A DNA stretch of 64,000 bases, taken from assembly GCA_003956705.1 (NCBI GenBank), contig QZCP01000240.1, positions 1-64,000 of the forward strand, written 5' to 3'. Position numbers and translations under genes: made by a program. The first letter of the stretch is position 1. Every line of letters starts with the position of its first letter. Below the pieces are notes generated by a model. That model was given only the letters and a program-made list of their open reading frames with translations, had not been told where the DNA came from and made no database searches. Shown piece after piece: positions 34,919 through 48,269 of this stretch. This DNA is from Brevipalpus yothersi. Lineage: Eukaryota; Arthropoda; Arachnida; Trombidiformes; Tenuipalpidae.

Positions 34919-37900
34919 ATGCCTAAGCCTATCAGTGTTCGTGTTACCACCATGGACGCTGAGCTGGAGTTCACCATCCAGCCGAGCACCACCGGTAAAC
35001 AATTGTTTGATCAAGTTGTGAAAACTATCGGCCTCCGAGAAATATGGTTCTTTGCCCTTCAATATACTGACAGTAAAGGCTATACGACATGGTTGAAACT
35101 GAATAAGAAGGTAAACCCAATAAAATATAGATAGATGCTAGTAGTAGTGAAAGTTTTTGTAGTTTAATCATCAGAGAAAGTAATTCTATTTTCTTTTTCT
35201 TGAGGAAAAGATTTGTTTTTGATTATTGATCATTAGTCGAATCAATCTGAAAGAGATGGAAAGCTGTTAAAATATTAATGTCATTAGATTTGAAAGCAGT
35301 TTGATTCATGCACAATAGAGAAAACTTTCTCACATAAACACAAACACACATATATATTTTTTTCCATTGTTATTATTGTTACTTAATTTGTTTTTGCACT
35401 TTCTCTCTTACTTTCTTGTACACAAACATTTCTTCAGGTGTTGAGTCAAGACGTTAAAAAGGAGACGCCTCTTCAGTTTAAATTCCGTGCCAAATTTTAT
35501 CCAGAAGATGTTTCTGAAGAAATTATTCAGGATATCACTTTGGTAAGTTGTCTCATCATTATACACATCATCATCATCATCAGCATCATCATTCCACTGT
35601 CAGCTCGAATTTATTAGTGGAAGAGAGAGAGGGAGAGAGAGAGAAGAACTGTGTGTGTATTTGTTCAATTTCATGTCAACTTTCCTCTCTCTCTATCTCT
35701 CCTCTCTTCTTTCTCTCTTTCGATCGAACAAACGTTTCATCGGAAATTCTCTTGACTTTTTTTTACTTTCTCTCTCTCCTGCCTGTGACCATACCCTACT
35801 TTTGAATCCGGTTGATAAATGTCATCTTGATTTATCGCGTTCCAACGCTCTTGTCTCTCTCTTTCATTCTCTCTCTCACACACACACAAAAACACATACG
35901 CATCATGCATGAATCTGAATATGAGTATATTTTCAAGCCAATGATCGAATGGGAAAAAAAGTTTTGCTGGCTCATAGATTCCCCGTCTAATTTATTATCT
36001 TATCACTTTGTTAATCGAGCTGTGATTGTGATTCTCTCTCTCTCTTTCATTTCCAATCCTACGAGAGGACATTCTGTTGGAGCAGTTTCCGCCTCAATGC
36101 GTATCTCCCCACCAGCCTGATTGATAACCTAATCTCACAACATTTTCTCGCGCTCTTACAAACACTCTCTCACACACACATTAACGTTCTCATATTCCAC
36201 TATTTCCCCTTGTTTTTTGCCCTTGATTCTCTTTTTTCTATTATACATGTTGCATATACATTTATTTTCTTTTTTTTCATTTTTTATTCCACCTGAACAC
36301 AGAAATTATTCTATCTTCAAGTAAAAAACTCGATTCTCAGCGATGAAATCTACTGTCCACCAGAAACCTCTGTATTATTGGCATCATATGCAGTCCAAGC
36401 AAAATTTGGTGACTATAGCGCAGAAACATATCCACCAGGCTGCCTTGCGAACGAGAGGCTTCTTCCACAACGTGTTATGGACCAACACAAACTGTCTCGA
36501 GAACAATGGGAAGAGAGAATCACCAATTGGTGGGCTGAACACAAGGGAATGGTACGTGAAGATGCCATGATGGAGTACTTGAAAATTGCTCAAGATCTGG
36601 AAATGTACGGTGTGAATTATTTTGAAATCAAAAATAAGAAAGGTACCGAGTTATGGTTGGGCGTAGATGCACTTGGACTGAATATATATGAGAAAGAAGA
36701 TAAGTTAAGTCCTAAAGTTGGCTTCCCTTGGAGTGAGATTCGTAACATCTCATTCAATGATAAAAGATTCTCCATCAAACCTAGTAATAAGAAGGGACCT
36801 GATTTCGTCTTTATTGCTCCTCGTCTTCGTATAAATAAGCGCATTCTGTCTCTTTGTATGGGTAATCATGAGCTTCATATGAGGAGGCGTAAACCAGACT
36901 CAATTGAGATTCAACAAATGAAAGCTCAGGCTAAGGAAGAGAAGGCGGCTCGTCAGCAAGAAAGAGAAAAATTGAAGAAAGAAATCGAGCTGAGAGAAGC
37001 AGCAGAAAAGAAACAGCAAGAGTATGCCGAAAGACTTCAACGAATGCAACAAGAGATGGAAGAAAGACAGAAAGAATTAATGGAAGCTCAAGAAACAATC
37101 AAAAAGCTGGAAGATCAATTGAGAGAAGTCCAGAGAGTTAAGGAAGAATTAGAGCAGAGACAAAATGAATTGGAAGAACTCATGTCCAAATATGAAAAGA
37201 TGAAAAATATGGAACATGAGGAGAAGATCAAACTAGAAGAGGAAATCAGACTTAAGCATGAAGAAGTGATGAAAATGCAAGAAGAGGTTGAAAAGAAGGA
37301 CCAAGAAACTCTAAGACTGCAACAAGAAGTAGAGACGGCCAAGCGAATCCAGGAGGAAGCAACGGCTGCCATCATTGCAGCTTCAACAACTCCTCAACAT
37401 CTTAATCTACGTGAAGATGACCATGAAGAAAATGATGAGCTTCCAACCGGAGAAGTTGGTTAGTATTTGTATTCTTAATCATGACTTTTTTTATTTGTAC
37501 AAACCACACTTGAATGTTCCATTAGCATTGTCGTAGTAGCATTCGTCACTTTTGCAGAAGTTTACTTACTCTCTTGAGTTTGCATTAATTCTAAAATTCT
37601 AAAACTTTTACTCTCCAATGTTTTATCAGGAGCTGATCTTGAGGATGGTGATATCGATCCTCGTCCTGAAGAGGAGAGAGAAACAGCAGTCTCCAAGAAA
37701 AAGGATCTCCAAGAGCGGCTTAAAGTGAGTGTTCGATTTTTGGAAAGAAATGATGTTTACTTTCCCGAATCATTCAAGTCACCTATTCATACGTGTTTTC
37801 ATTTTTCTTTAACAGATTCTTAGTAAAGATTTAGCCGCCGCCAAAGATGATTCTAAACTTAGTAAAAACGATATACTTCATCAAGAGAACGTGAGACAAG

Positions 37901-37980
37901 GGCGAGATAGGTACAAAACTTTGAGAGAAATTCGAAAGGGCAATACCAAAAGACGGGTGGATCAGTTTGAGAACATGTAG
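34919..37980 (+). CDS. Moe: Moesin (ezrin-radixin-moesin family)
   Basis: Five coding exons: 34919-35110, 35438-35542, 36303-37458, 37630-37724 and 37816-37980, all in phase, giving 570 residues against 577 in human moesin. It links cortical actin to membrane proteins and PIP2. The FERM domain (about 1-297) begins [18 protein letters not shown] and includes [31 protein letters not shown] and [13 protein letters not shown] long charged alpha-helical region follows from the [14 protein letters not shown] hinge. The C-terminal actin-binding/FERM-masking domain ends [26 protein letters not shown]. The threonine of YKTL matches the activating phosphorylation site of the family (human T558). No poly-Pro run is seen before the C-terminal domain, which favours moesin over ezrin/radixin. 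Arthropods normally have one ERM gene. The start codon is fixed by family alignment. Confidence 0.96.
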
Positions 37981-39670
37981 GCCCTTCATAGGCTCCAAAC
38001 AACTTTTCTTTCTCTTTCTCTCTCCCCCTCTCTCTCTTTCTCTCTTTCTATAACAAAAAAGTTTGAAACATTCATACCAATTCAGCTCAGGACATGCAGT
38101 ATATTGTATAGCTTAAGCTAATTTTCATCTAACAATACCTATCATTCATAAAAGAGGATTTTTTTCTGCAAAGAATCCATCGTTCAATGGAAAAGGGTTA
38201 AAGTGCTCAAAAGACGCTTTGGTCAATAATTGAATGTGTCAATGAAAAGATGTTGTCAATCAAACTGTCTATTGAATTCTATAGTTTTTCATAATTCTAA
38301 ATCAACCGGGATAGTTGATGAATACATGGATGCATTATTTTAAAGAACGAAACAGAAATTAAAAGGATTGAAGAGGACCTTCGCTGTTTTTTAAAAAATT
38401 TCAACTCTTACAGAAAATTACACTCCCAATTTTATTTACATTGATCATTGGAAAAAATTATTCGTTAAAAGACTGGGAGGAAAATAGAGAAACTAATTCC
38501 TTCAATATTTTGAGCGTCCTAAAAATTTTCATCGCCAATCTTTATTTTCTCTCTTTCTCTCTCTTGTCAGTGTTTGAGACTCATTTCATGATCGTGTCTA
38601 ATTATTCAATGCGCGATAAGTATGATTCGGATGATTTTTATTTTCTTTCTCTCTCTCTCTTACGGAGAACAACTTTGTGTCAGGGCCTGCAAACAGTGAT
38701 CGATTGTTGAATTGTTCCCTCAAAGAGTAACATTCATGTATTGATTATTCAGTGGAAGCCTTTTTCCACCGCCAACGCTGATGAAGATTCCCCTCAAACA
38801 ATCAACTGTAACTGAATATGATTAGCCTACATCCGGAGAGTAAATTTTCTCCATCATTCGATCAGCGTCATCTCTGCACTAGATAGGGAGAGAGAGAAAG
38901 AGAGAGAACGATGAGAAGAATTTCTCAGAGAGTAAACTGGACATGTTGCTGTTCTCAAAGTGAGAAAGAAGCAAACTTTTGGGCCCAAAAACTCTTTACT
39001 CTCAGCAGGAAATCAGTCTCGAACATTCTGTCTAAGTGGTATTCGAGTGGCCAGCAGCTGTTTAAAGTCAGCCTCTCAATTTCAAACCAAGGCCACCAAT
39101 CAGTGCACACAATAACTTAAACACAACTAGACCATCAGCTGTCCCACAGTAAGTTAACAACAATAAAAGTGACCATTTCTCAGAGTCATTCTGAGAATCA
39201 GGAACAATTTGGCAAAACTGCGGTCAGTCAAACCTAGCCAACCGTAGGAGCTCATCGTAATAAACGCGACTCAAAATTCGATATATTCGAAAATTGAAAA
39301 ATGCGAAAAGTTCTTTCGATTGGCATCCGTTTACATTTCACCAGATGACGCTATGTATTTTAAAGGTGCAAAATTTGCACTGCAAATGATGATTTGATAC
39401 AAAGTTAAAGAAAAAAATGTTCATCATTTCGCCTCGAGGGCAGGGAGCGCCGGGAGGCTGGGAAAATGAACACACAGAGAGAGAACAAAAATTTTCGGAA
39501 TGATGTTCAGAGAGAGACAGTTCGTTGGTGTGAGTGAGAAAAAAAGGCTAGAGGATCCTTTTTTGGATCTTGGGATCATCTCATTTAACTCTCTAGAACT
39601 AGAACTCTCCGAAAAAGATCGGAGAGAGAGAGATCATAAATCGAGAGAGGCTGAGAGAGAGTGTGTGTGT

Positions 39671-39717
<47 letters not shown>

Positions 39718-40275
39718 AGGGGGGGGGAAGAGTAGAGCCATTTTGGATGATCATGTTGATTTCATTTGCCGCATTTTGTGAGTGCCGATAAGAAGAGAGT
39801 GAGAAGCAAAGAGTAGTTGATGCTCTTTGGTGAGAAGAGAAGAGAGAGTAAAGCGAGTCAAATTCGCTGTCAAGTTGTGGCGGGCTGAAAGAGACTCTTT
39901 CAAAGAGTGGAGAAGAGGATAGAGTTGTGTTTGTGTCTACAAAGAGAGAAACAAGGAACAATAATCAATCCATCAAGTAATCACTAGTAACTAGTCAGCA
40001 ATAATCAGCGTATACTTTGTGTATTTGTCCAACTACCAATCGAGCTCCTGTTGGACTCGACTGTGTCTCTGTGTGTGTCTCTCTCACCTTCTGCTTGTGT
40101 CTGTGTGTGTGTTTTACGAAAACATCGAACATTCTCTGGTGTCTGTTGGTGTGTCTGTGTGTAGGTGAAACGCCATTGCCGGATTGCCATACCAAAAGTG
40201 TCTGTGTGTGTGTGTGTGTATTTTTTCTTCTCTTGTTCACTTGGTTTGTTACCGATTTGAAAATCGACATCAGCC
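37981..40275. other. Moesin 3' flank and alpha-actinin upstream region
   Basis: No coding sequence supported. The right half is rich in GA (39676-39714) and GT/CA repeats and probably holds the alpha-actinin promoter and leader. The start codon at 40276 is in a strong context (CAGCCATGG), and the CAG before it could also be a splice acceptor. Confidence 0.5.
39676..39714. repeat. (GA)n microsatellite upstream of alpha-actinin
   Basis: GA run of about 39 bases, then a G-rich patch, 560 bp before the alpha-actinin start codon. It might bind GAGA-type factors; not shown. Confidence 0.9.
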
Positions 40276-43200
40276 ATGGATGATTATTATGATGATGGTT
40301 ATGTGGATGGTGATGAGGAGAATGGTCGAGATGGACTTCTCAATCCTGAGTGGGAAAAACAACAGCGGAAAGTAAGATATATGATGTTATTTTCATCTTG
40401 TTGTTTTTTTCAATGTCCAATGTTTTTTTTATTTTCTATCCATCGAACATCATCTCTCAAACTTTGTCAATTCAATTTATATATTTCCGATTGTTCTCCG
40501 TACTCTTAATGGTGTATCATGATCTTTTTCCATAATAGACATTCACCGCATGGTGTAATTCGCATCTTCGAAAAGCCGGCACACAAATTGAAAATATCGA
40601 AGAAGATTTTCGAAGTGGCCTAAAATTGATGCTTCTATTGGAAGTAATATCCAAGGAATCATTGCCAAGGCCTGATAAGGGCAAAATGCGATTCCATCGA
40701 ATTGCAAATGTTAACAAAGCACTCGATTTTATTGCCAGCAAGGGTGTCCGTCTTGTATCAATCGGTGCCGAGGAGATTGTTGACGGTAATGTTAAGATGA
40801 CCCTTGGACTCATTTGGACAATTATTCTCCGATTTGCTATACAGGACATTTCTGTAGAAGGTAAACATCTTTCTTCTCTTATCAGGAAAAATATTGCCTC
40901 TCTCTTTCTCTCTCTTTTCTCCGACCGGCTTGTAAGACTCATGACCTTTACCCAACGACCCCTAATCTTGTTTGCTTTTTTTTCCTCTTGTCATACAGAA
41001 ATGACCGCCAAAGAAGGACTTCTGTTATGGTGTCAACGAAAAACTGCACCATACAAGAATGTTAATGTCCAAAATTTCCATATGAGCTGGAAAGATGGTT
41101 TGGCCTTCTGTGCTCTTATCCATCGACATCGTCCAGATTTGCTTGACTATTCGAAACTTTCCAAAGTAAGCAATCCAAGTGCACTCATTTATTTACATTT
41201 ATGTACTCAATGGAAATTAGAAAGCAATTAAGCATCTACAATCCAAACACCATACATTGATTTAACTTTCTGTATGTATTCTTACATCAGGACAATCCAT
41301 TGGATAATCTCAACCTTGCTTTCGATATCGCCGAGAAACATTTGAATATACCCAAAATGTTGGATGCTGAAGGTATGAATTATTTTTTCCTTCTCTGTAT
41401 ACTTTTCCCAGTGTATCATGATCATCAAGACATATTCAATGGATCTGATAGTTTTGCAATATCACTTCAACTCTCTCATCATGTGCATCGATACATGCAA
41501 ACTTTAAGCATGCTGATTATCATGATTACAATTATGATAGCTAATTCATCGCTCCTCGAATTAGTCAAAAAGCCGAGAAAATTATTTACCCTTCCTCTTC
41601 TTATCCGGAAGGCTGACTATGTGTGTGTGCTTTGCTCAACTAACCATGATATTATTATTATCACCAAATCATCACCAATCGCATGAGTATATCTTACATC
41701 CCTTTCTCTATTTCTCTCAAGTTAGTAGAGAGAAAAAGTAAGATTATTCTCTTCCTCTTAGTACACATACTGCTTCTTATTTTGCCCTCTTCCTCTTTGG
41801 GTAAACTTTGTGATACCCATAATATGGTATATAAACTGAACTGAACTCGGTGACTTAGTAGATAGATACTGGTAAGTTTGCCTCTACTACTTTTTCGGAG
41901 GCTATCGACATGAGGCCATTAGCATTCTACTAACCTGCCATCGATGCATTCTTGTCCTGCATCCACATCATGGCAAGTTGGAAAAGAAAACTTGCTCTTT
42001 TCCTTTCTCTCTCTCTCTCTCCGTAGTAGTAGTTGTCTATTGATGGCCATACTTTGGCCAATGACTTAACAATTTCTATTGGGATCACATGATTGCCTGA
42101 TTGTTGTTTCTTTATCAATTGGGCCTCACGCACGACTCTTTACTTTTCTAGTTTGTTCTCTCACTCTCAAAACTATTTAGACATATTTTCGTCATGTTGC
42201 CAGGTGGAAAACATCGTGAATATTTGTTATCATTTATGAACTCTATTGCACGCTTTTTATAGACAAATCTTGTTTGATTTTGGTGAGAAATTGCGAAAAT
42301 TGGCAACTTTGATGAATTCTCTTCTGAGAATCTAGGATACAAATTCCTAACTTGATTCGATGACCAATTTATGGACATGCATCTTGCGAAACTTAGTAAT
42401 CTTTTTTGATAGATTTCTTTTACTCTCTTCATTCTTTTTGCCTGAATTTGATCACTTTCTGTTTGTTATTTGGAAACGAATTACTAACTCAAACTGTAAT
42501 TGCTAAGTCAAAGTCTATCATAAAAATTCCACTCTAACCACATCACATCAAACCATCAAGAATTTTTTTTTTCTCATCATCATCTACCCATAATGTGATC
42601 ATTACTGAGCCAGCGGCTACAATTGATGACCGCTATGTTTCACTGAGAAAAATGAGATGAGAATGATCTTCGGAGCCACCTTTTCACCAGAAATAATCAC
42701 ATTTAGCCATTCTACCGATTCTCTTACTATCATTTTACACTCCTATTCGATTCTTCTGAGTTTCGGCTTCATTCTTTCTTCTTCTCTCTCTCTCCCTAAT
42801 CTCTAATGTCTTGATCGTGTGCTTATGATCTTTCACCATTTATTTTTCTCTCATTTCTCCTCTAAATTCTTTCTCTCTTTCTTTGTCCACTCTCTTCTCT
42901 CTTTCTTTGTCCATCCTCTCTCTCCTTCTTTCTCTCTTTTTCCTCTCATTTTTTGTGACCATTTCCTCAATATACATCCAGACATGGTGAACACCGTTAA
43001 GCCTGACGAGCGAGCGGTCATGACCTACGTGTCTTGCTATTATCATGCGTTCCAAGGCGCACAACAGGTAACAAATTTTGACCCAAATTGAGCATTCTTT
43101 ATCATCATCATTTTGAGTAGAAATTGAGAGAGAGAGAGAAGAAAAAATTATTTCTATTTTCATTCACTATTGTCACAAATATATGTGACTATTATGACCA

Positions 43201-46200
43201 TTCCATTTTGAGGGATGTGGTTTGATTTTCATTTTTTTTGACTAACAAACTTTTCAAACGCTATTATTGAACGCAAAACAATATCTATCCATTGATGAAT
43301 ATAAGCTTCTGATCCGCTTGATGAACATTTACCAATTCTAATTGATTGTTGATAGATATGCTTTTTTCAATATTACTAACGCATGAATCAATTATTTTCC
43401 CCATCCCCTTCTTCCCATACATTACTTAAAAAACCTGGAACATTCCATCCTGAATCAAATACTAATTGGCAATGATCACCAACATCCAAAACCTGCTATC
43501 CAAACAACCTGTGGAATGCTCAATGTGAAAAATCGTATTAATATATATAAACATAATCGCACTCGTAGATATTAACTCTGAAGATTGGCCAGATGAACGT
43601 GCTACCATGACATACGTTTCCTCCTATTACCATACATTTTCACGTGCTCAACAGGTATGCTCAATGTACAACCATATATATAAATATATACATATATACG
43701 TAATAACTATATTCAGTCATCCCTACTCATCATTCACTTTCTAATGATTTCCTCTTCCGAAAAGAAAAAAAGTTAGAATATCGAGATAATATCTAATTTG
43801 CACCATGTTTTCACTCTTTCTACATGATTTCTGCAATCCTTTTCCATCATTCGCAAATTCTTTCTCCATGCTCATCAAATGAGTGACAGTGAATAATGAT
43901 GATAATTTTGGATGCAAGAAAGAAAAAAGTAGAAGAAAAAAATCAACCTCTTCAACACACTCCGGATGCTGAGAGAGAGAGAGAAAAAGATAGAGAAAGA
44001 GAACGAAAGATGTATTCACTCAATGATCAGACACTCACTCGACTTGCTTGTACACAAGCCAAGTGGAATGACCGACTAATTGACTGTTGATTCTCACGCA
44101 AAAAATTCTCACCCAGATCATAATTTGCCGCAGAATCAGATTTGACTTGTTTATACATCTTTTTTTCTATCTTTCTCTCTCTACAAAAAAATGATTGTGA
44201 ATAAGAAGAGCTAGATCATCCTATCGATTGAGAAAGTTTATAATATGATAGAGAAATTATTAGTGATCAAGGTCCAACCAGAACGCGGAGTGTGCCTGAA
44301 TGATGGTTGTGTAGATAGTGATGGTAGTAAAATTGGTACAATAATATATATATAGGGTTTTTTTCATGAGCAGAGACTCCCTCATAACAAGGACATTGAT
44401 ACTAATTCTATCCTCTTTTATCTCATTCCACAATCATCTTCCATCTTAACCCGATTGATACTACGATTTTATATACCCTTTTCTATTGGGTACATACGCA
44501 CACACACACACTCACACAAAAAAACGCTAGGCTGAGACCGCAGCGAACAGAATTTGCAAAGTTTTGAAAGTAAACCAGGACAATGAACGGCTGATGGAAG
44601 AATACGAACGATTGGCTAGCGATCTGTTGGATTGGATACGTCGAACTACTCCGTGGCTTGAGAATCGGACCACTGACAATACTCTTCCGGGCGTACAGAA
44701 AAAATTGGAAGAGTTCCGTGCCTATCGACGTGTACACAAGCCACCTCGAGTTGAACAGAAAGCTCACCTAGAGACAAATTTTAACACATTACAAACCAAA
44801 TTGCGTCTCAGTAATAGGCCGGCCTACTTGCCAAAAGAAGGTAAAACGGTTGCGGACATTGCTAATGCATGGAAAGGCTTGGAGCATGCAGAACGGGGCT
44901 TTGAAGAATGGCTTTTGTCCGAAATGATGCGCTTAGAGCGACTGGACCATTTGGCTCAAAAGTTTAAACACAAAGCCGACATACACGAGGAATGGACTCG
45001 TGGTAAAGAGCAAATGCTACAAAGTCAAGATTTTCGTAACTGCCGGCTGAATGAGGTGAAAGCATTGAAAAAGAAACATGAAGCTTTTGAAAGCGATCTG
45101 GCCGCTCATCAAGATAGAGTTGAACAGATAGCCGCTATTGCTCAAGAATTGAATACTCTCGGCTATCACGGCTCAGCGGCAGTGAATGAACGGTGCCAAC
45201 GGATATGTAATCAATGGGATACATTGGGCTCTCTTACTCAAAAGCGTCGTTCAGCATTGGAAGAAGCGGAAGGAGTATTGGAAAAAATTGATAGTCTTCA
45301 TCTGGAATTTGCCAAGCGAGTTGCTCCATTCAACAATTGGCTGGACAGTGCTCGTGAAGATTTAGTGGATATGTTCATTGTGCACACAATTGAAGAAATA
45401 CAAGGTCTGATCGAAGCTCATGAACAATTCAAGATGACACTTGGTGAAGCGGACAAGGAGCATCGTTCGATCGTCGGCTTGTCCCAAGAAGTTCAACAAT
45501 TTGCCACTCAGTACAAAGTGCCTGGTGGAATAGAGAATCCATACACTAGTCTTACTCATGATGTGAGTATAAATACATATGTATTTTCTATTTTCAAGCA
45601 TTTTCTTTTCTTTTCTTTCTCTTCTCTCTCACACTTTTCTCTTTTTTTTTCGTTTTTGCCTACTTCACTTGACGATTCTGTTTACTATAGCATTCATGAC
45701 TCATTTTTTTCCACTTTAATCTTTATTTCTCGACAATAGTCATTGGTGAGGCGAGAATAGCATTAGCTTGTGTTAGCATTTTTCTTTCACTACTTACTGG
45801 AAAGTCTTCTTCATTTAAATCACGTAGAGTGTATTCTTGTTGTAGACAATATTTTTTTTGACGCAAAACACAACTTGGGACACTCTATCTTGACACCCCT
45901 TTCGTTATCTTGCTCTTTCGTTTTTCTTGTTCTTTCTGTGCGTATGTATGGTGTGTATGGTGTGCGAGTATACGTAGCAGTTCTTATTTTGATTATTTTT
46001 ATCTCCTTTGGTATGAGTGATGTGAGTCCCTGGTTAAATTCTCATGTAAGCATGTTATAGTGCAACAATGCTATCTGATACTTGATTTGAAATTTGATTT
46101 CAACACTCACAATGCAGTCAACCTTGAGCCATTTTATCTTCTCTTCCATTTAAAAACTTGAGGTATTTTCACCCTTTACTTCACCTCTTACAAACATATC

Positions 46201-48205
46201 ATCTCAAGTTTCTTGAATTTTTTCTCTTTCAGTATATATACATCATTCTATAGTTTGCAAAGTATCTTACTATTCTTTGAAGTTTCACTGTCACATTCTT
46301 CCAGTTGGCTAAGGTCAAAAATTCTTACAAATTCCCACTTGTTAGAGAAATGAAATTCATCATACATAATGTCAGTGGAATGATTTGATTCCCTTCTCAT
46401 GAGATTACCAGTTTAGATTGCCACTATTAGTTTTTGTTGAGAAACATCAATGGTAAAGCTGATTGACCGGCAACAGTGTCAGTTGAGAAAGTTTCACCGA
46501 TCGGTGCCCGCTAAAAGGGAGAGTTGATTGAAGCGAAATCAAAATGCTAAACATACCTTCCAGCATCGGATTCCTTTCTTTTCCTTCGTATACACTTTTT
46601 CACTTTCAACAGATAATTTCATCTCATCCTTTACAAGATTCCAATCGAAATTCAACTTTTCTCTCTCTCTTCCCCTGATGCTCACGAAATTACATTAACA
46701 ATATACAAGTGCCCATTAATCTCTTTCTCTCTCATACAAATAATTCTCTTTCTCTCTTCTCATATCAAGCCTCTTTCAACCAAACTTTATTTCCCAGCTT
46801 GACTAGCCTCCTTCTCTAGTTTGATTCTCATATTTCTTAATGAGAGTGAACGTATATCTGGTTCCGATTTTATCGAGGTTGTCTAATCACTATGCGTGGT
46901 CCACTCTGTATTTATCTCTATGTATCACAATCAATGATCATCTTGTGGAATATTTTTTTCTCATCTCTTCATGACGGAAACATAAGCTCATTTCTCATTC
47001 TGCTGAGAGCAAAAAATCTTTGGGATGTGAGAGATGTTGCTCCAAGGCTTTAGTGGATGCCTCTATTCTCCATCTCTCCTCCTCTCTGCTCATCTCTCTC
47101 TTCCTTTTTTCTGCTAGAGCAAGTTGCTGGATATATTCGATTATAAATATCTTGTTTACCCTTAGTAAATGCTGCATGGAGATGGGATGAATGGTGAGAT
47201 GAGCTGAGAAGCAATGGCTCACATGGAGAAACAGAGAGAGAGAGAGGAAGCTTTTCAGATAAACACACCAAAATTGCCACATAGATAAGAATGAATGACT
47301 TGTTAAATGAATGCATAATCCGAACAAAGAAATTGAGAAAAAGTAGAACATCAAAACATGATGATTTCAGCCCTTCATTATGAGAAGTCAAGTTTGAAGA
47401 GAACTTTCGTTCATTCATTATCGTCGAAATGAAAGGGAATCGGTACGAGTTGATTAATCTTTGCTCATTCATGCTGAGCTTTTACATTTTTGAGTACATG
47501 AGATTTTATCGAAATTTCTCAAGTTTCTCTTGTTTTTCAAGAAAGAATTTTTTTCCGATTACAAAGCTCAAGATTTTGTAGGAAAATCATACTTTTTGTC
47601 CTCTTCACAAGGACAATCCAGTTGTGCTACTCGTTCTACATATTCTGTGACAAGCTTATTGGCGGCAAGTATAGCCTCTGATCTGTATCTGAGCGCTAAT
47701 TTAGTCACAACAATTAGGAAGTCTAGAGTTATTTCAGATTGAAGAATTCTGATTCTTTTTCCCTCCTCTTCCTCCTCCTCTCTGATTCCTTGTGAAAGTT
47801 GATAAGAAGAAGAAGAAGGAAGAGGAAAAAATTTAAAGAGTTAACTGCGAACTAGTGTAATTCTTTTAATTCTTTCTCTCTCTCTCTTCCTAAGATTTTT
47901 TCCTCTCGTCTCCTTTTCTTATCTTCTTTTTCTTCCAAACACTATGTCGGTTGATGTGTTAGCTCGTACAGCTAGTAAGTTTGATGTATAATCAGCATGT
48001 TTCAACTAATGTCTACTCCGCCTCTTGTTCTCAGCTACAAAACAGTCTTGATCTGCCAACATTTGTAAAATGAATACACACAGATAAGTCAAATGAAACT
48101 TGGTTCCCTCTCTTTCTTCATGAGGCACTCTTTTTCTTAGATTTGTGTGTTAATTCATCTTCGTTATTAATTTTGGATAAAAAAGAGTTAGAAATACTCA
48201 CACAT

Positions 48206-48269
<64 letters not shown>

